Made by a program: the position numbers and the translations under genes. The notes below the pieces were generated by a model that was not told the origin of the DNA, searched no databases, and saw only the letters and a program-made list of their open reading frames with translations. Positions 7,448 through 15,619 of a stretch of 64,000 nucleotides of DNA are shown here, one piece after another (position 1 is the first letter of the stretch; every line of letters begins with the position of its first letter). Origin of the DNA: Pseudonocardia sp. EC080619-01 (GTDB lineage: Bacteria > Actinomycetota > Actinomycetes > Mycobacteriales > Pseudonocardiaceae); contig NZ_CP012184.1 in assembly GCF_001420995.1 (NCBI RefSeq), forward strand, positions 3,084,501 to 3,148,500, in the 5' to 3' direction.

Positions 7448-7942
7448 GTGGATCCGCGATTCGAGTCGCCGGTCGACCGGGCCGTCCGGGAGGCGGCCGA
7501 GCGGGGCGAGTTCGACGACCTGCCCGGCAGGGGCCGCCCGCTGCCGGGCGCCGGGACCACCGGCCCGGTCGACGAGAACTGGTGGGTCCGCGGCTACCTG
7601 CGGCGCGAGGGACTCTCCGGCGACGCGCTGCTCCCGCCGTCGGTCCAGCTCCGCAAGGAGCTCGACGGGATCGACGCGGCGGTCGTGCGCTTCGTCGACG
7701 AACGCCGGGTCCGCGAGCACGTCGACGAGGTCAACTCCCGGGTCGTCGACTTCATGCGACACCCGATGGGGCCGCGGGTGCCGATCCGGAAGCTCGACGC
7801 CGACGAGGTGGTGGCCCGCTGGCGGGCCGGCCGCGCGCCGCGCTGTACCGGACCGGCGGCCGGGGCACCGTCGCCGGCACGCGCCGCCGGCGCCCCGCCG
7901 CCCGGCCGCGGGTGGTGGCGCCGCCTGCTGCGGCGCCACTGA
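7448..7942 (+). CDS. DUF1992 (DnaJ-subfamily C28-like) domain protein
   Basis: 164 residues. FESPVDRAVREAAERGEFDDLPG followed by GRPLP at the N-terminus is the diagnostic DUF1992 start. NWWVRGYLRREGL and LLPPSVQLRKELD follow in family order. Past residue 130 the chain becomes Ala/Pro/Arg-rich and ends in a basic WWRRLLRRH tail. The family is named after DNAJC28 but contains no J domain itself; its role in bacteria is unknown. Several GTG codons are in frame (7439, 7442, 7448); 7448 is chosen because AGGGGG sits eight bases upstream and the protein then begins MDPRFES like its relatives. Confidence 0.8.
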   Translation: MDPRFESPVDRAVREAAERGEFDDLPGRGRPLPGAGTTGPVDENWWVRGYLRREGLSGDALLPPSVQLRKELDGIDAAVVRFVDERRVREHVDEVNSRVVDFMRHPMGPRVPIRKLDADEVVARWRAGRAPRCTGPAAGAPSPARAAGAPPPGRGWWRRLLRRH

Positions 7943-7961
7943 CCGGGGCGGTGCAGCGGCC

Positions 7962-8450
7962 TCAGCTGCGTGCCGGGACCCGGGGTGCGAAGTGGCCGGG
8001 CGAGGCCAGCGGACGCTCGGTCTCCAGCAACGTCTTGAGTGCCGCGAGGATCGCGGGCCAGCCCTCGCCGACGTCGCGCATGTCCTGGGTGCCCTGCTCG
8101 TCCGGGGTGAAGCCGGTGTGGGTGACCTGCAGTTTCACCGCCTCCTCGCCGAACGCCGAGATCCCGAACTCGACGACCGTCGGCGGCCGTCCCGCGGCCT
8201 CCTCCGCCCGCCCGGTGAAGGTGTACGAGAGCCGGTGCGGCGGCTCGACGGCGAGGATCCTCCCGATGAAGTCGTCGCGGTCGGGGTGTACGGCCTCGAG
8301 CGGGCTGCCGACCTGCCAGTCCGAGGTCAGCTCGGCGCCGCCCCAGTACTGCATCGTGAACTCGGGCGTGGTCAGCGCCCGGAAGACCTGCTCGGGCGTG
8401 CTGCGGATGTAGGTCGTGTAGACGTAGGTGCGGTCAGGTGCCTCGGTCAT
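7962..8450 (-). CDS. SRPBCC / AHSA1-type ligand-binding protein
   Basis: 162 residues of the START-like SRPBCC superfamily: TTYIRSTPEQVFRALTTPEF is the first strand and helix, a PPHRLSYTF strand lies in the middle, and the C-terminal helix is GWPAILAALKTLLE. The AHSA1 (Hsp90 co-chaperone-like) group in bacteria is typically encoded behind an ArsR-type repressor, as here: the start overlaps the end of the ArsR gene by 17 bases. Such proteins bind small hydrophobic ligands or act as stress-related chaperone-like factors; the ligand is unknown. Confidence 0.85.
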   Translation of the reverse strand: MTEAPDRTYVYTTYIRSTPEQVFRALTTPEFTMQYWGGAELTSDWQVGSPLEAVHPDRDDFIGRILAVEPPHRLSYTFTGRAEEAAGRPPTVVEFGISAFGEEAVKLQVTHTGFTPDEQGTQDMRDVGEGWPAILAALKTLLETERPLASPGHFAPRVPARS

Positions 8451-8766
8451 CGTCGTCCTCCAGCGCGGCGCGCAGGGACGTGATCGCCTGCACCCGGCTG
8501 CGCTCGAACTTCCCGATCCACCGGTCGTGGATCTCCTGGATGGGCACCGGGTCGAGATGGTGGAGCTTCTCCCGGCCGCGGCGGACGGCGGACACCAGCC
8601 CGGCGGACTCCAGCAGTCCGAGGTGCTTGGAGACCGCCTGCCGGCTCATCTCCAGGCCATCGCACAGCTCGCCGAGCGTCTGCCCGCCCCGTTCGTGCAA
8701 CCGGTCGAGGATCTGCCGCCGGGTCGGGTCCGCGAGGGCCCGGAAGACGGCGTCGACGTCGGTCAC
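8434..8766 (-). CDS. ArsR-family repressor of the SRPBCC gene
   Basis: 110 residues. FRALADPTRRQILDRL and the helix-turn-helix MSRQAVSKHLGLLESAGLV with the wing VRRGREKLHHL make this an SdpR/ArsR winged-helix protein; no metal-binding ELCxC motif is seen in the alpha-3 region, so it is probably not a metal sensor. GTG 8766 is the first codon after a strong -35/-10 promoter; the -10 hexamer ends only seven bases upstream, so the message is probably leaderless. A 16-base palindrome sits between the promoter hexamers, which fits autorepression of the repressor-SRPBCC operon. Confidence 0.88.
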   Translation of the reverse strand: MTDVDAVFRALADPTRRQILDRLHERGGQTLGELCDGLEMSRQAVSKHLGLLESAGLVSAVRRGREKLHHLDPVPIQEIHDRWIGKFERSRVQAITSLRAALEDDDDRGT

Positions 8767-8773
8767 GCGGCCA

Positions 8774-8801
8774 ATTATGCAACCAAAAGGTTGCGTGTCA
8801 A
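8774..8801 (-). promoter_or_regulatory. Autoregulated promoter: TTGACA, 16 bases, CATAAT, with a palindrome in the spacer
   Basis: Read on the minus strand: -35 TTGACA (8801-8796), a 16-base spacer, -10 CATAAT (8779-8774), then seven bases to the GTG at 8766. GCAACC-N4-GGTTGC (8779-8794) fills the spacer, so a bound dimer would block RNA polymerase. The -35 also overlaps the stop codon of the upstream membrane-protein gene. This is one of the clearest promoters in the window. Confidence 0.8.
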
Positions 8802-9298
8802 GCGCGGCGCCACCGGCCCCAGGGTTTCTCCACCGACAGCACCGTCGCGGTCAGCAGCATCACCTGGTGCACCGCCGAGCTCAGGACGAGCGACCAGAGC
8901 AGCGACCGGTCGTCCCCCGTCGCGGCGGCCTCGATCCATCCGGTGTTCAGCACGACCGAACCGACGATCACCGTCAGCGCCAGCACGGTCTTCGCGACCA
9001 CCCAGCGGTACCGGACCAGCCCCCACGGCGTCCCGATGCCGAGGGCGGCCCCGGTCAGGACGGTGCCGACCGCGAAGAACGGGATGATCCCGTTGCCGAC
9101 CAGCGCCATCGCCGGGACCGCGAAGCCCGCCCCGGCCCCCTGCACCAGCACCGACGCGGGCAGCACGAGCATCACCAGGGACAGGCCGGTCCAGCCGGCG
9201 GCGAGCACGACGTGCCCGGTGCGCAGACCGCTCCGTGCCCGGCGGGGCAGCCGCCGGGCCGGTGCGGCGCGGGCGGAGGGGACGGCCGTGGCGGTCAC
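8798..9298 (-). CDS. Four-helix membrane protein, function unknown
   Basis: 166 residues. After an Arg/Ala-rich start there are about four hydrophobic segments (residues ~28-52, 58-82, 90-112 and 128-150), with a polar end. No catalytic motif is recognised. The GTG at 9298 overlaps the stop of the DUF1707 gene as GTGA, so the two are translationally coupled and probably act in the same membrane complex or process. The downstream ArsR promoter begins inside its stop codon. Confidence 0.65.
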   Translation of the reverse strand: MTATAVPSARAAPARRLPRRARSGLRTGHVVLAAGWTGLSLVMLVLPASVLVQGAGAGFAVPAMALVGNGIIPFFAVGTVLTGAALGIGTPWGLVRYRWVVAKTVLALTVIVGSVVLNTGWIEAAATGDDRSLLWSLVLSSAVHQVMLLTATVLSVEKPWGRWRRA

Positions 9299-9795
9299 CG
9301 GAGCTCCGCGGGGACGGCCTCGTCCGGCGACGGCTCGCGCTCGGCCCGCCGCGAGTGCACGAACAGGATCAGCCCGAGCCAGAACGCGGGCCCGATCGGC
9401 ATGAACAGCGGAGCCGGGCCGAACACGGCCGCGACCACCAGGAACAGCAGCACGGCGACGGTGATCCCGGCGTGCACGCCGAGGATCCGGCGGGCGCGCG
9501 GGGTGAGCGGCCCGCGCCGGGGTCTGCGGGGCTGCGGCGTCGGCGGCAGGCCGGCCAGCAGCGGGACGAGCTGGGCGCGGGTCCGGGCGGCGTAGGCGGC
9601 GGCCTGGCGCTCGTCGGCCTCGGCGAGGGTCAGGCGGCCCTCGGCCGCCGCGTGCCGGAGCCGGTCGGTGACGTGCTCGCGTTCGGCGTCGGAGGCGAGG
9701 ACGGCGTCGTCGCGGGTGCTGGTCGTGGGTGCGGGGACCGCGTCGGTCGTGGTGACCGCCGGGACCTCGTCGGTGGTGTCCGGTGTGGTCGTCAT
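9295..9795 (-). CDS. DUF1707 domain protein with two membrane helices
   Basis: 166 residues from ATG 9795. A Thr/Pro-rich N-terminal tail (about 40 residues) precedes the DUF1707 domain: LASDAEREHVTDRLRHA, GRLTLAEADERQ and TRAQLVPLLAGLP (about residues 46-95). After an Arg/Pro-rich linker two hydrophobic segments follow, as in 2TM-domain proteins. It is coupled to a four-helix membrane gene and divergent from a NarL-type histidine kinase with 167 bases between starts, so the kinase could control it; that is inference. Confidence 0.75.
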   Translation of the reverse strand: MTTTPDTTDEVPAVTTTDAVPAPTTSTRDDAVLASDAEREHVTDRLRHAAAEGRLTLAEADERQAAAYAARTRAQLVPLLAGLPPTPQPRRPRRGPLTPRARRILGVHAGITVAVLLFLVVAAVFGPAPLFMPIGPAFWLGLILFVHSRRAEREPSPDEAVPAELR

Positions 9796-9962
9796 GGCGG
9801 CAAGCCTGGCTGCGGGACGTGCCCGCACGCGTCCGTCCGCGGTCGCCGATCCGGCTGCTGCCCGGGTGGCAGGGCGGCGGGCGGGTGTACTCCCCACGGG
9901 GTACCTGGCCGGTCACCGCCCGGACGACGCCCACCGCCGGTGTCGCGGTCTACCGTGTCGCC

Positions 9963-11189
9963 GTGCCCGCCGATCGCCGTCCGCGCTGGTGGGGCGGGGT
10001 CGTGCGGACCCTCGTCCTGCCCGCCGTCGTCGCGCTGCTCACCGCCGGTGGGACGGCGTTCGGCGCGGCCCGGCGGGGCGGCTGGGAGTGGTACGGCGGC
10101 CCGGTGCTCCCCGGTGGCGGGCCGTCGATCGACGGGCTGGCCGTCGTCCTGCTGGCGATCGGGCCGCTCGCGCTGGTGTTCCGGCGGGCCGACCGGATCG
10201 TGGCGCTGGCCGTTGCGGCCGGGGCCGTCGTCGCCTACCTGGGGCTGGGGTACCCGCCGGCCGGCCCGACCGGGCTGGCGCTCGGGGTCGCGATCGTCTC
10301 CGCGGTCGCCGCCGGGCTGCACCACCGGGCGCTCGTGGTGGTCGTCGCGGCCGCCGTCGTGCTGGTCGGCTGGGTGCTGCTGAGCGGACGGCCGGTGCCG
10401 TGGACCGCGGGTGGTCCGGTCCTCGCCTGGCTGCTGGCGCTGTTCGCGGTGGGCGCGCTGTGGCGGGTCCGCCGGGAGCGCATGGAGCAGGCCCGCCGCG
10501 CGGCCGAGGAGCAGCGCCGCCGCCGGGCGGGCGAGGAGCGGCTGCGGATCGCGCAGGAACTGCACGACGTGCTCGGTCACCACGTCTCGCTGATCAACGT
10601 GCAGGCCGGGGTGGCGCTGTTCCTGATGGACGACGACCCGGAGCAGGCCCGGACCGCGCTCACCGAGATCAAGCGGGCCAGCCGCGACCTGCTCCGCGAG
10701 ATGCGCTCGACGCTGGGCGTGCTGCGCGCCGTCGACGAGGAGGCACCCCGGCTGCCGACCCCGGGCCTGGACCGGCTGGACGCGCTGCTCGACGAGGTCC
10801 GCGCCGCCGGGCTGCCGGTCGACCGGCGCACCGAGGGCGAGCCCCGGCCGCTGCCGACCGGCGTCGACCTGGCCGCCTACCGGATCGTGCAGGAGTCGCT
10901 GACCAACACCCGCCGGCACGCGGGGGCCGCGGCCGCCGTCGTCACGCTGCGGTTCCCGGCCGGCGAGCTGGAGCTGACCGTCGACGACGACGGCACCGGC
11001 CCCGCCGGGGACGCGGTCGAGGGGACCGGACTGACCGGCATGCGGGAACGGGCCCGGTCGGTCGGCGGCACGCTCGACGCGGGCCCCGGGCCGGAGCGCG
11101 GGTTCCGGGTGCACGCCCGGCTCCCCGCCGCGCCGCTCGGCGAGCCGGACGGCGACGGCGCCGTCGGAGCCGGGAGGGTGGACGCGTGA
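9963..11189 (+). CDS. NarL/DesK-type sensor histidine kinase (HisKA_3)
   Basis: 408 residues. The N-terminal half has about five hydrophobic segments (residues ~14-35, 57-75, 78-100, 104-125 and 145-160). A coiled cytosolic segment leads to LRIAQELHDVLGHHVS, where His201 is the predicted phosphorylation site of the HisKA_3 family. The ATPase domain follows with an N-box (ESLTNTRRHA) and G-boxes (VDDDGTGPAG and GTGLTGMRERA). The signal is unknown. The open frame extends upstream, but GTG 9963 starts just before the first helix and TACCGT ends six bases before it. The stop overlaps the response-regulator start as GTGA. Confidence 0.88.
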   Translation: MPADRRPRWWGGVVRTLVLPAVVALLTAGGTAFGAARRGGWEWYGGPVLPGGGPSIDGLAVVLLAIGPLALVFRRADRIVALAVAAGAVVAYLGLGYPPAGPTGLALGVAIVSAVAAGLHHRALVVVVAAAVVLVGWVLLSGRPVPWTAGGPVLAWLLALFAVGALWRVRRERMEQARRAAEEQRRRRAGEERLRIAQELHDVLGHHVSLINVQAGVALFLMDDDPEQARTALTEIKRASRDLLREMRSTLGVLRAVDEEAPRLPTPGLDRLDALLDEVRAAGLPVDRRTEGEPRPLPTGVDLAAYRIVQESLTNTRRHAGAAAAVVTLRFPAGELELTVDDDGTGPAGDAVEGTGLTGMRERARSVGGTLDAGPGPERGFRVHARLPAAPLGEPDGDGAVGAGRVDA

Positions 11190-11854
11190 TCCGCGTGCTG
11201 CTGGCCGACGACCAGGCCCTCGTCCGCTCCGGGTTCCGGGCGCTGCTCGGCTCCCAGCCCGATCTCGAGGTCGTCGCCGAGGCCGGGGACGGCGCGGAGG
11301 CACTCGCCGCCGCCCGGGCCCAGGCGCCCGACGTCGTGCTGATGGACATCCGGATGCCCGGCACCGACGGCCTCACCGCCACCCGGGAGATCACCGGCGA
11401 CCCGGGCCTGAGCGGGACGAGGGTGATCGTCCTGACGACCTTCACCGACGACTCGTACGTGTTCGAGGCGATCCGTGGCGGCGCCAGCGGGTTCCTGGTG
11501 AAGGACTCCGAACCGGCCGACCTGATCCACGCGATCCGGATCGTGCACGGCGGCGAGGCGCTGCTCGCGCCGGCCGTGACCCGCACCCTGATCGCCGAGT
11601 TCGCCGCCCGGAGCCGCGGCGGCCCGGCCGCGTCGCCCCGGCTGGACGCGCTCACCGAACGGGAGCGCGAGGTGCTCGCCGAGGTCGCCGCCGGACTGTC
11701 CAACGACGAGATCGCCGGCCGCCTGCACATGAGCCCGACGACGGCGAAGACGCACGTCAGCCGCACGATGACGAAGCTCGGTGCGCGGGACCGCGCCCAG
11801 CTCGTGGTGGTGGCCTACGAGTCGGGGCTGGTCCGGCCGGGCTGGACCGGGTGA
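11186..11854 (+). CDS. NarL/LuxR-family response regulator
   Basis: 222 residues. The receiver domain has the acidic pair Asp8-Asp9, the phospho-acceptor Asp54 (VLMDIRMPG) and the Lys of FLVKDS. The C-terminal LuxR helix-turn-helix is [22 protein letters not shown] followed by [14 protein letters not shown]. The protein is the cytosolic partner of the kinase encoded directly upstream, to which it is coupled by a 4-base overlap. GGGAGGG precedes the GTG start. Its regulon is unknown; the divergent DUF1707/membrane pair is a natural candidate. Confidence 0.92.
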   Translation: MIRVLLADDQALVRSGFRALLGSQPDLEVVAEAGDGAEALAAARAQAPDVVLMDIRMPGTDGLTATREITGDPGLSGTRVIVLTTFTDDSYVFEAIRGGASGFLVKDSEPADLIHAIRIVHGGEALLAPAVTRTLIAEFAARSRGGPAASPRLDALTEREREVLAEVAAGLSNDEIAGRLHMSPTTAKTHVSRTMTKLGARDRAQLVVVAYESGLVRPGWTG

Positions 11855-11873
11855 GGGTGCGAGGATCCCGGGG

Positions 11874-12347
11874 GTGACCTCCACGACGACGGTGTTCGTG
11901 TTCAACGGCCCGAACCTGAACCTCCTCGGCACCCGCAAGCCCGAGGTGTACGGCACCACCGTGCTCGCCGACGTCGAGGCGCTGTGCCGCCGCAGCGCCG
12001 GCGACCACGGCCTCGCGCTGGACTTCCGGCAGACCAACCACGAGGGCACCCTCGTCGACTGGATCCACGAGGCCGGGAGCGCGGTCAAGCGTGGTGAGGC
12101 GCTCGGGCTGGTGCTGAACGCGGCCGCCTACACCCACACGTCGGTCGCGCTGCACGACGCGATCGAGGGCACCGAGCTCCCGACCGTCGAGGTGCACATC
12201 TCGAACGTGCACGGCCGGGAGACCTTCCGGCACCACTCGTACGTCTCGCCCGTCGCGACCGGGATCGTCGTCGGCTTCGGCATCGACGGGTACGCACTGG
12301 CCATCGACGGCCTGGTCCGGAAGGCCCGGCCGCTGCGGTCGGTCTGA
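11874..12347 (+). CDS. aroQ: Type II 3-dehydroquinate dehydratase
   Basis: 157 residues. [18 protein letters not shown] is the family N-terminus with the catalytic Tyr; [19 protein letters not shown] is the next block; [17 protein letters not shown] and [12 protein letters not shown] (with the active-site His) complete the signature of dodecameric type II dehydroquinases. It converts 3-dehydroquinate to 3-dehydroshikimate in the shikimate or quinate pathway. The GTG start follows GAGGAT by seven bases and lies 20 bases after the response-regulator stop. No other aro genes are nearby, so a role in quinate breakdown is as possible as aromatic biosynthesis. Confidence 0.93.
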   Translation: MTSTTTVFVFNGPNLNLLGTRKPEVYGTTVLADVEALCRRSAGDHGLALDFRQTNHEGTLVDWIHEAGSAVKRGEALGLVLNAAAYTHTSVALHDAIEGTELPTVEVHISNVHGRETFRHHSYVSPVATGIVVGFGIDGYALAIDGLVRKARPLRSV

Positions 12348-12378
12348 GGCGGGCGCGCCCACGGTCCGGACGCGGGAC

Positions 12379-12412
12379 CGGGCCGCCGCACCCCCTCGTG
12401 TGCGACGGCCCG
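12379..12412. terminator. Hairpin between aroQ and the convergent VOC gene
   Basis: Arms 12379-12391 and 12400-12412 pair in 12 of 13 positions around an 8-base loop (CCCCTCGT). It lies midway between the two convergent stop codons. Confidence 0.6.
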
Positions 12413-12422
12413 GACGCCCGGC

Positions 12423-12830
12423 TCAGCCCTCCATGGCCGACGGGTCCATCCAGACGAACTCCCAGCGGTGACCGTCCGGGTCGTCGACGCTGCGGCCGTA
12501 CATGAACCCGTGGTCCTGGGTCTCGCCGCCCTGCGTCCCGCCGGCGGCCAGGCCGGCGTCGGCGATGCGGTCGACCTCCTCGCGGCTCTCCGCCCCGAGG
12601 GCGTTGATCACCTCGCGGGCGGTGCCCGCGTCGGCCACCGACGACTGCTTGGTGAACTCCGCGAACCGCTTCTCGGTCATGACCATCGCGACGATCGCGT
12701 CGCTGATCACGAACGAGGCGGTCTGCTCGTCGGAGAACTGTTCGTTGAGCGTGAACCCGAGCGCGGCGTAGAACGCCTTCGAGGCGTCCAGGTCGCTCGC
12801 CGGCAGGTTGACGAAGATCATGTTCGGCAT
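12423..12830 (-). CDS. VOC-family (glyoxalase-like) protein
   Basis: 135 residues. IFVNLPASDLDASKAFYAALGF is the first beta-alpha-beta-beta module of vicinal-oxygen-chelate proteins and SVDDPDGHRWEFVWM the closing strand with a metal-ligand-type His and Glu. The subgroup resembles the 'lactoylglutathione lyase-like' or PhnB-like proteins seen across actinobacteria, whose reactions vary. ATG 12830 has GGAG seven bases upstream; the longer open frame is not supported by a ribosome site. Divergent from the Gfo/Idh/MocA gene. Confidence 0.82.
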   Translation of the reverse strand: MPNMIFVNLPASDLDASKAFYAALGFTLNEQFSDEQTASFVISDAIVAMVMTEKRFAEFTKQSSVADAGTAREVINALGAESREEVDRIADAGLAAGGTQGGETQDHGFMYGRSVDDPDGHRWEFVWMDPSAMEG

Positions 12831-12957
12831 CGGGGGCTCCTGGGATGTGCTGTGGCGCCGGGGTTCCGGTGCCGTTCGAAAGGGGAGACCGGGTCGCTCC
12901 CGGGAACTCATCGGGCGGCCTCAGGATTTTTCCGGGCGGTCCGGCAGGATCGGGGGC

Positions 12958-13980
12958 ATGACCGATCGGAACGCAGGCGGAGCGAGCACCGGCACCGTGA
13001 AGTGGGGGATCGTCGGGCCCGGCCGGATCGCCGACAGCGTCGCACCGGACTTCGCGCACGTCCCCGGCGCCGAGCTGGTGGCGGTCGCGTCCCGGTCGGC
13101 CGAACGCGGCGAGGCGTTCGCCCGCAGGCACGGGATCGAGCGCGTCCACACCGGATACCGGGCGATCCTCGACGACCCCGGCGTCGACGTCCTCTACGTC
13201 GCCACCCCGCACCCGCAGCACCGGGCGATGGCGCTGGCGGCGCTGGAGGCCGGGAAGGCGATCATGGTGGAGAAGGCCTTCACGGTCAGCTCCGTGGGCA
13301 CCCGTGAGGTCGCCGCGGCGGCCCGCAACCACGGCGTCTTCGCGATGGAGGCGATGTGGACCCGGTTCTTCCCGGCCGTCGTCCGGCTGCGGGAGCTGGT
13401 CGCGGAGGGCGCGATCGGTGAGGTCCGCTCGGTGCAGGCCGACCTCGGCGTCCGGAACCGGACCGCCGCCGACGACCGGTTCTTCTCGCCCGAGCTGGGC
13501 GGCGGTGCGCTGTTCGACCTGGGTGTCTACGTGATCTCGTTCGCCCAGATGCTGCTCGGCAGCCCCTCCGAGATCGCCGCGAGCGGTGCGCTCGCCCCGA
13601 CGGGCGTCGACCTCGAGGAGTCGATCCTGCTGGGCTGGCCGGACGGCCGCAGCGCCGCACTGCAGGTCAGCCTGCAGTGCGCGATGCCCGGCTCGGCCCG
13701 GGTCATCGGGACCGAGGGCTGGATCGAGGTGCCGCCGCGGTTCCACCACCCGGACCGGATCGTCGTGCACCGGCACGGGGCCGACCCGGAGGAGATCGTG
13801 CTGCCCGCCACCGGGCGCGGGTACGCGCACGAGATCGAGGAGGTGACCCGCCGGGTCGCCGCCGGCGAGACGGAGAGCCCGGTGATGCCGCTGGCGGACA
13901 CCGTCGCCGTGCAGGACGTGATGGCCGCCGTGGCCGACCGGATCGGGATGGTGCCGGAGGAGGGGCCGGCCACGCTGTGA
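12958..13980 (+). CDS. Gfo/Idh/MocA-family NAD(P)-dependent oxidoreductase
   Basis: 340 residues. WGIVGPGRIADSVA is the Rossmann nucleotide-binding start; VLYVATPHPQHRAMALAALEAG, then 'KAIMVEKAF' with the conserved EK catalytic lysine region, and MEAMWTRFFP mark the trans-dihydrodiol-dehydrogenase-like branch. The C-terminal domain is a beta-sheet substrate platform (GGGALFDLGVY). These enzymes oxidise or reduce sugars, inositols or dihydrodiols; which one cannot be told. CAGGAT ends seven bases before the ATG, matching the leaderless pattern seen elsewhere in the window. Confidence 0.85.
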   Translation: MTDRNAGGASTGTVKWGIVGPGRIADSVAPDFAHVPGAELVAVASRSAERGEAFARRHGIERVHTGYRAILDDPGVDVLYVATPHPQHRAMALAALEAGKAIMVEKAFTVSSVGTREVAAAARNHGVFAMEAMWTRFFPAVVRLRELVAEGAIGEVRSVQADLGVRNRTAADDRFFSPELGGGALFDLGVYVISFAQMLLGSPSEIAASGALAPTGVDLEESILLGWPDGRSAALQVSLQCAMPGSARVIGTEGWIEVPPRFHHPDRIVVHRHGADPEEIVLPATGRGYAHEIEEVTRRVAAGETESPVMPLADTVAVQDVMAAVADRIGMVPEEGPATL

Positions 13981-14067
13981 GGCCGTGCCGTCGCAGCTCG
14001 TTGCTGTGAGCTAACAGTCGGGTGCAAGACCTTTACCTCGTGCAAACCAGCGAGTAAACCGGGCCCG

Positions 14068-15534
14068 GTGACCGACCTCACCACACCACCAGAGGGCCGG
14101 GAGAAGACCTTTCTCGGCCACCCCACACAACTCGGGACGCTGTTCGGCGTCGAGATGTGGGAGCGCTTCTCCTTCTACGGCATGCAGGGGATCCTGCTGT
14201 ACTACATGTACTTCGCCGTGACCGAGGGCGGACTCGGGATCGACCAGGGCACGGCGGCCGGGATCGTCGGCGCCTACGGCGGGACGGTCTACCTCTCCAC
14301 GATCGTCGCTGCCTGGGTCGCGGACCGGATGTTCGGACCCGAGCGGGTCCTCTTCGGAAGCGCGCTCTCGGTGATGGCCGGGCACATCGCCCTGGCCCTG
14401 GTCCCCGGCGCCACCGGGCTCGCCATCGGCCTCGTCCTGGTCGCCTTCGGCAGCGGCGGGGTCAAGGCCAACGCCTCCACGATCCTCGCCACCCTCTACG
14501 GCCCGGGCGACGACCGCCGCGACGCCGGCTTCTCGATCTTCTACCTCGGCGTGAACATCGGTGCCTTCACCGGTCCGCTGCTGACCGACGGCCTCCGCGT
14601 GGTCTGGGGTTTCCACCTCGGTTTCGGTCTGGCCGCCATCGGTATGGCGCTCGGCCTGGTCCAGTACTGGTTCAACCGACGCAAGCTCCCCGCCACGGGC
14701 TGGGTGGTCCCCAACCCGCTCCCGGCGGCCGCCCGCAGCCGGGTCCTGGTCGGCGCCGTCCTGGTGCTGGCTGCGATCGCGGTCCTCGTCGCGACCGACG
14801 TCATCACCGCGGACCGGCTGAAGTGGATCGTGTTCGGCATCGTGGTGGTCGCGACGATCAGCTACTTCACGCTGATGCTCTCGAGCCCCAGGGTGGAGCG
14901 GATCGAGCGGCGACGCGTCCTGGCGTTCCTGCCGATGTGGATCGCCAGTGCGGTGTTCTGGGCGATCTTCCAGCAGATCTTCACGGTGCTGGCGATCTAC
15001 TCGGAGGAGCGGCTCGACCGGTCGATCTTCGGGATCTTCGAGATGCCCCCGGCCTGGAGCCAGTCCATCGAGCCGGTCTTCGTGATCCTGCTGGCAGGCG
15101 TCTACGCGACGGTCTGGACGAAGCTCGGGCCGCGACAGCCGTCCTCCCCGATGAAGATGGCGATCGGCACCGTGGTCGTCGGACTCGCCTTCCTGCTGTT
15201 CGTGCCGTTCGCCGGGACAGGGCCGAACGGGACCCCGCTGCTCGCCCTCGTGGTCATCCTGCTGGTCTTCTGCCTGGCGGAGCTGTTCACCTCGCCCGTC
15301 GGCCAGTCGCTGTCGACGAAGCTCGCTCCGCAGGCGTTCCAGACCCAGATGGTGGCCCTGTTCTTCCTCTCGGTCTCGATGGGCACCGTGATGTCCGGCC
15401 TGCTCGCCGAGCTCTACACCGCGGACAACGAGGTGGCCTACTTCGGGATCACCGGTGTGGCCGCGATCGTCGTCGGGATCGTCGTCATGGCCACCGTCCC
15501 GAAGCTCAAGGTGCTCATGGAAGGCGTGCGCTGA
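14068..15534 (+). CDS. Proton-dependent oligopeptide (POT/PTR2) transporter
   Basis: 488 residues. VEMWERFSFYGMQGILLYYM contains the E-x-x-E-R-F-x-x-Y-G proton-coupling motif of helix 1. GGVKANASTIL and FSIFYLGVNIGAF match the conserved second motif region around helix 5. About 14 hydrophobic segments are visible, as in bacterial DtpA/DtpT proteins. It would import di- and tripeptides across the cytoplasmic membrane using the proton gradient. GTG 14068 gives an N-terminus of normal length. The gene stands alone; a perfect palindrome lies nine bases after its stop. Confidence 0.9.
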   Translation: MTDLTTPPEGREKTFLGHPTQLGTLFGVEMWERFSFYGMQGILLYYMYFAVTEGGLGIDQGTAAGIVGAYGGTVYLSTIVAAWVADRMFGPERVLFGSALSVMAGHIALALVPGATGLAIGLVLVAFGSGGVKANASTILATLYGPGDDRRDAGFSIFYLGVNIGAFTGPLLTDGLRVVWGFHLGFGLAAIGMALGLVQYWFNRRKLPATGWVVPNPLPAAARSRVLVGAVLVLAAIAVLVATDVITADRLKWIVFGIVVVATISYFTLMLSSPRVERIERRRVLAFLPMWIASAVFWAIFQQIFTVLAIYSEERLDRSIFGIFEMPPAWSQSIEPVFVILLAGVYATVWTKLGPRQPSSPMKMAIGTVVVGLAFLLFVPFAGTGPNGTPLLALVVILLVFCLAELFTSPVGQSLSTKLAPQAFQTQMVALFFLSVSMGTVMSGLLAELYTADNEVAYFGITGVAAIVVGIVVMATVPKLKVLMEGVR

Positions 15535-15542
15535 GCACCCTT

Positions 15543-15560
15543 CTCGAACGCCGGTTCGAG
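15543..15560. promoter_or_regulatory. 18-base palindrome matching the actinobacterial LexA (SOS) consensus
   Basis: CTCGAACGCCGGTTCGAG: the inner TCGAAC-N4-GTTCGA (15544-15559) is an exact match to the LexA/SOS box of Gram-positive bacteria. It lies between two convergent genes, nine bases after the POT transporter stop, so there is no obvious promoter for it to control. It could instead serve as a short terminator hairpin (7-bp arms, 4-base loop). Confidence 0.45.
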
Positions 15561-15619
15561 CTGTCCCCAGCTGTGTGCACACCTGTGGGCAACTCGGCCT
15601 GCCTGTGGACGGACCGGGA

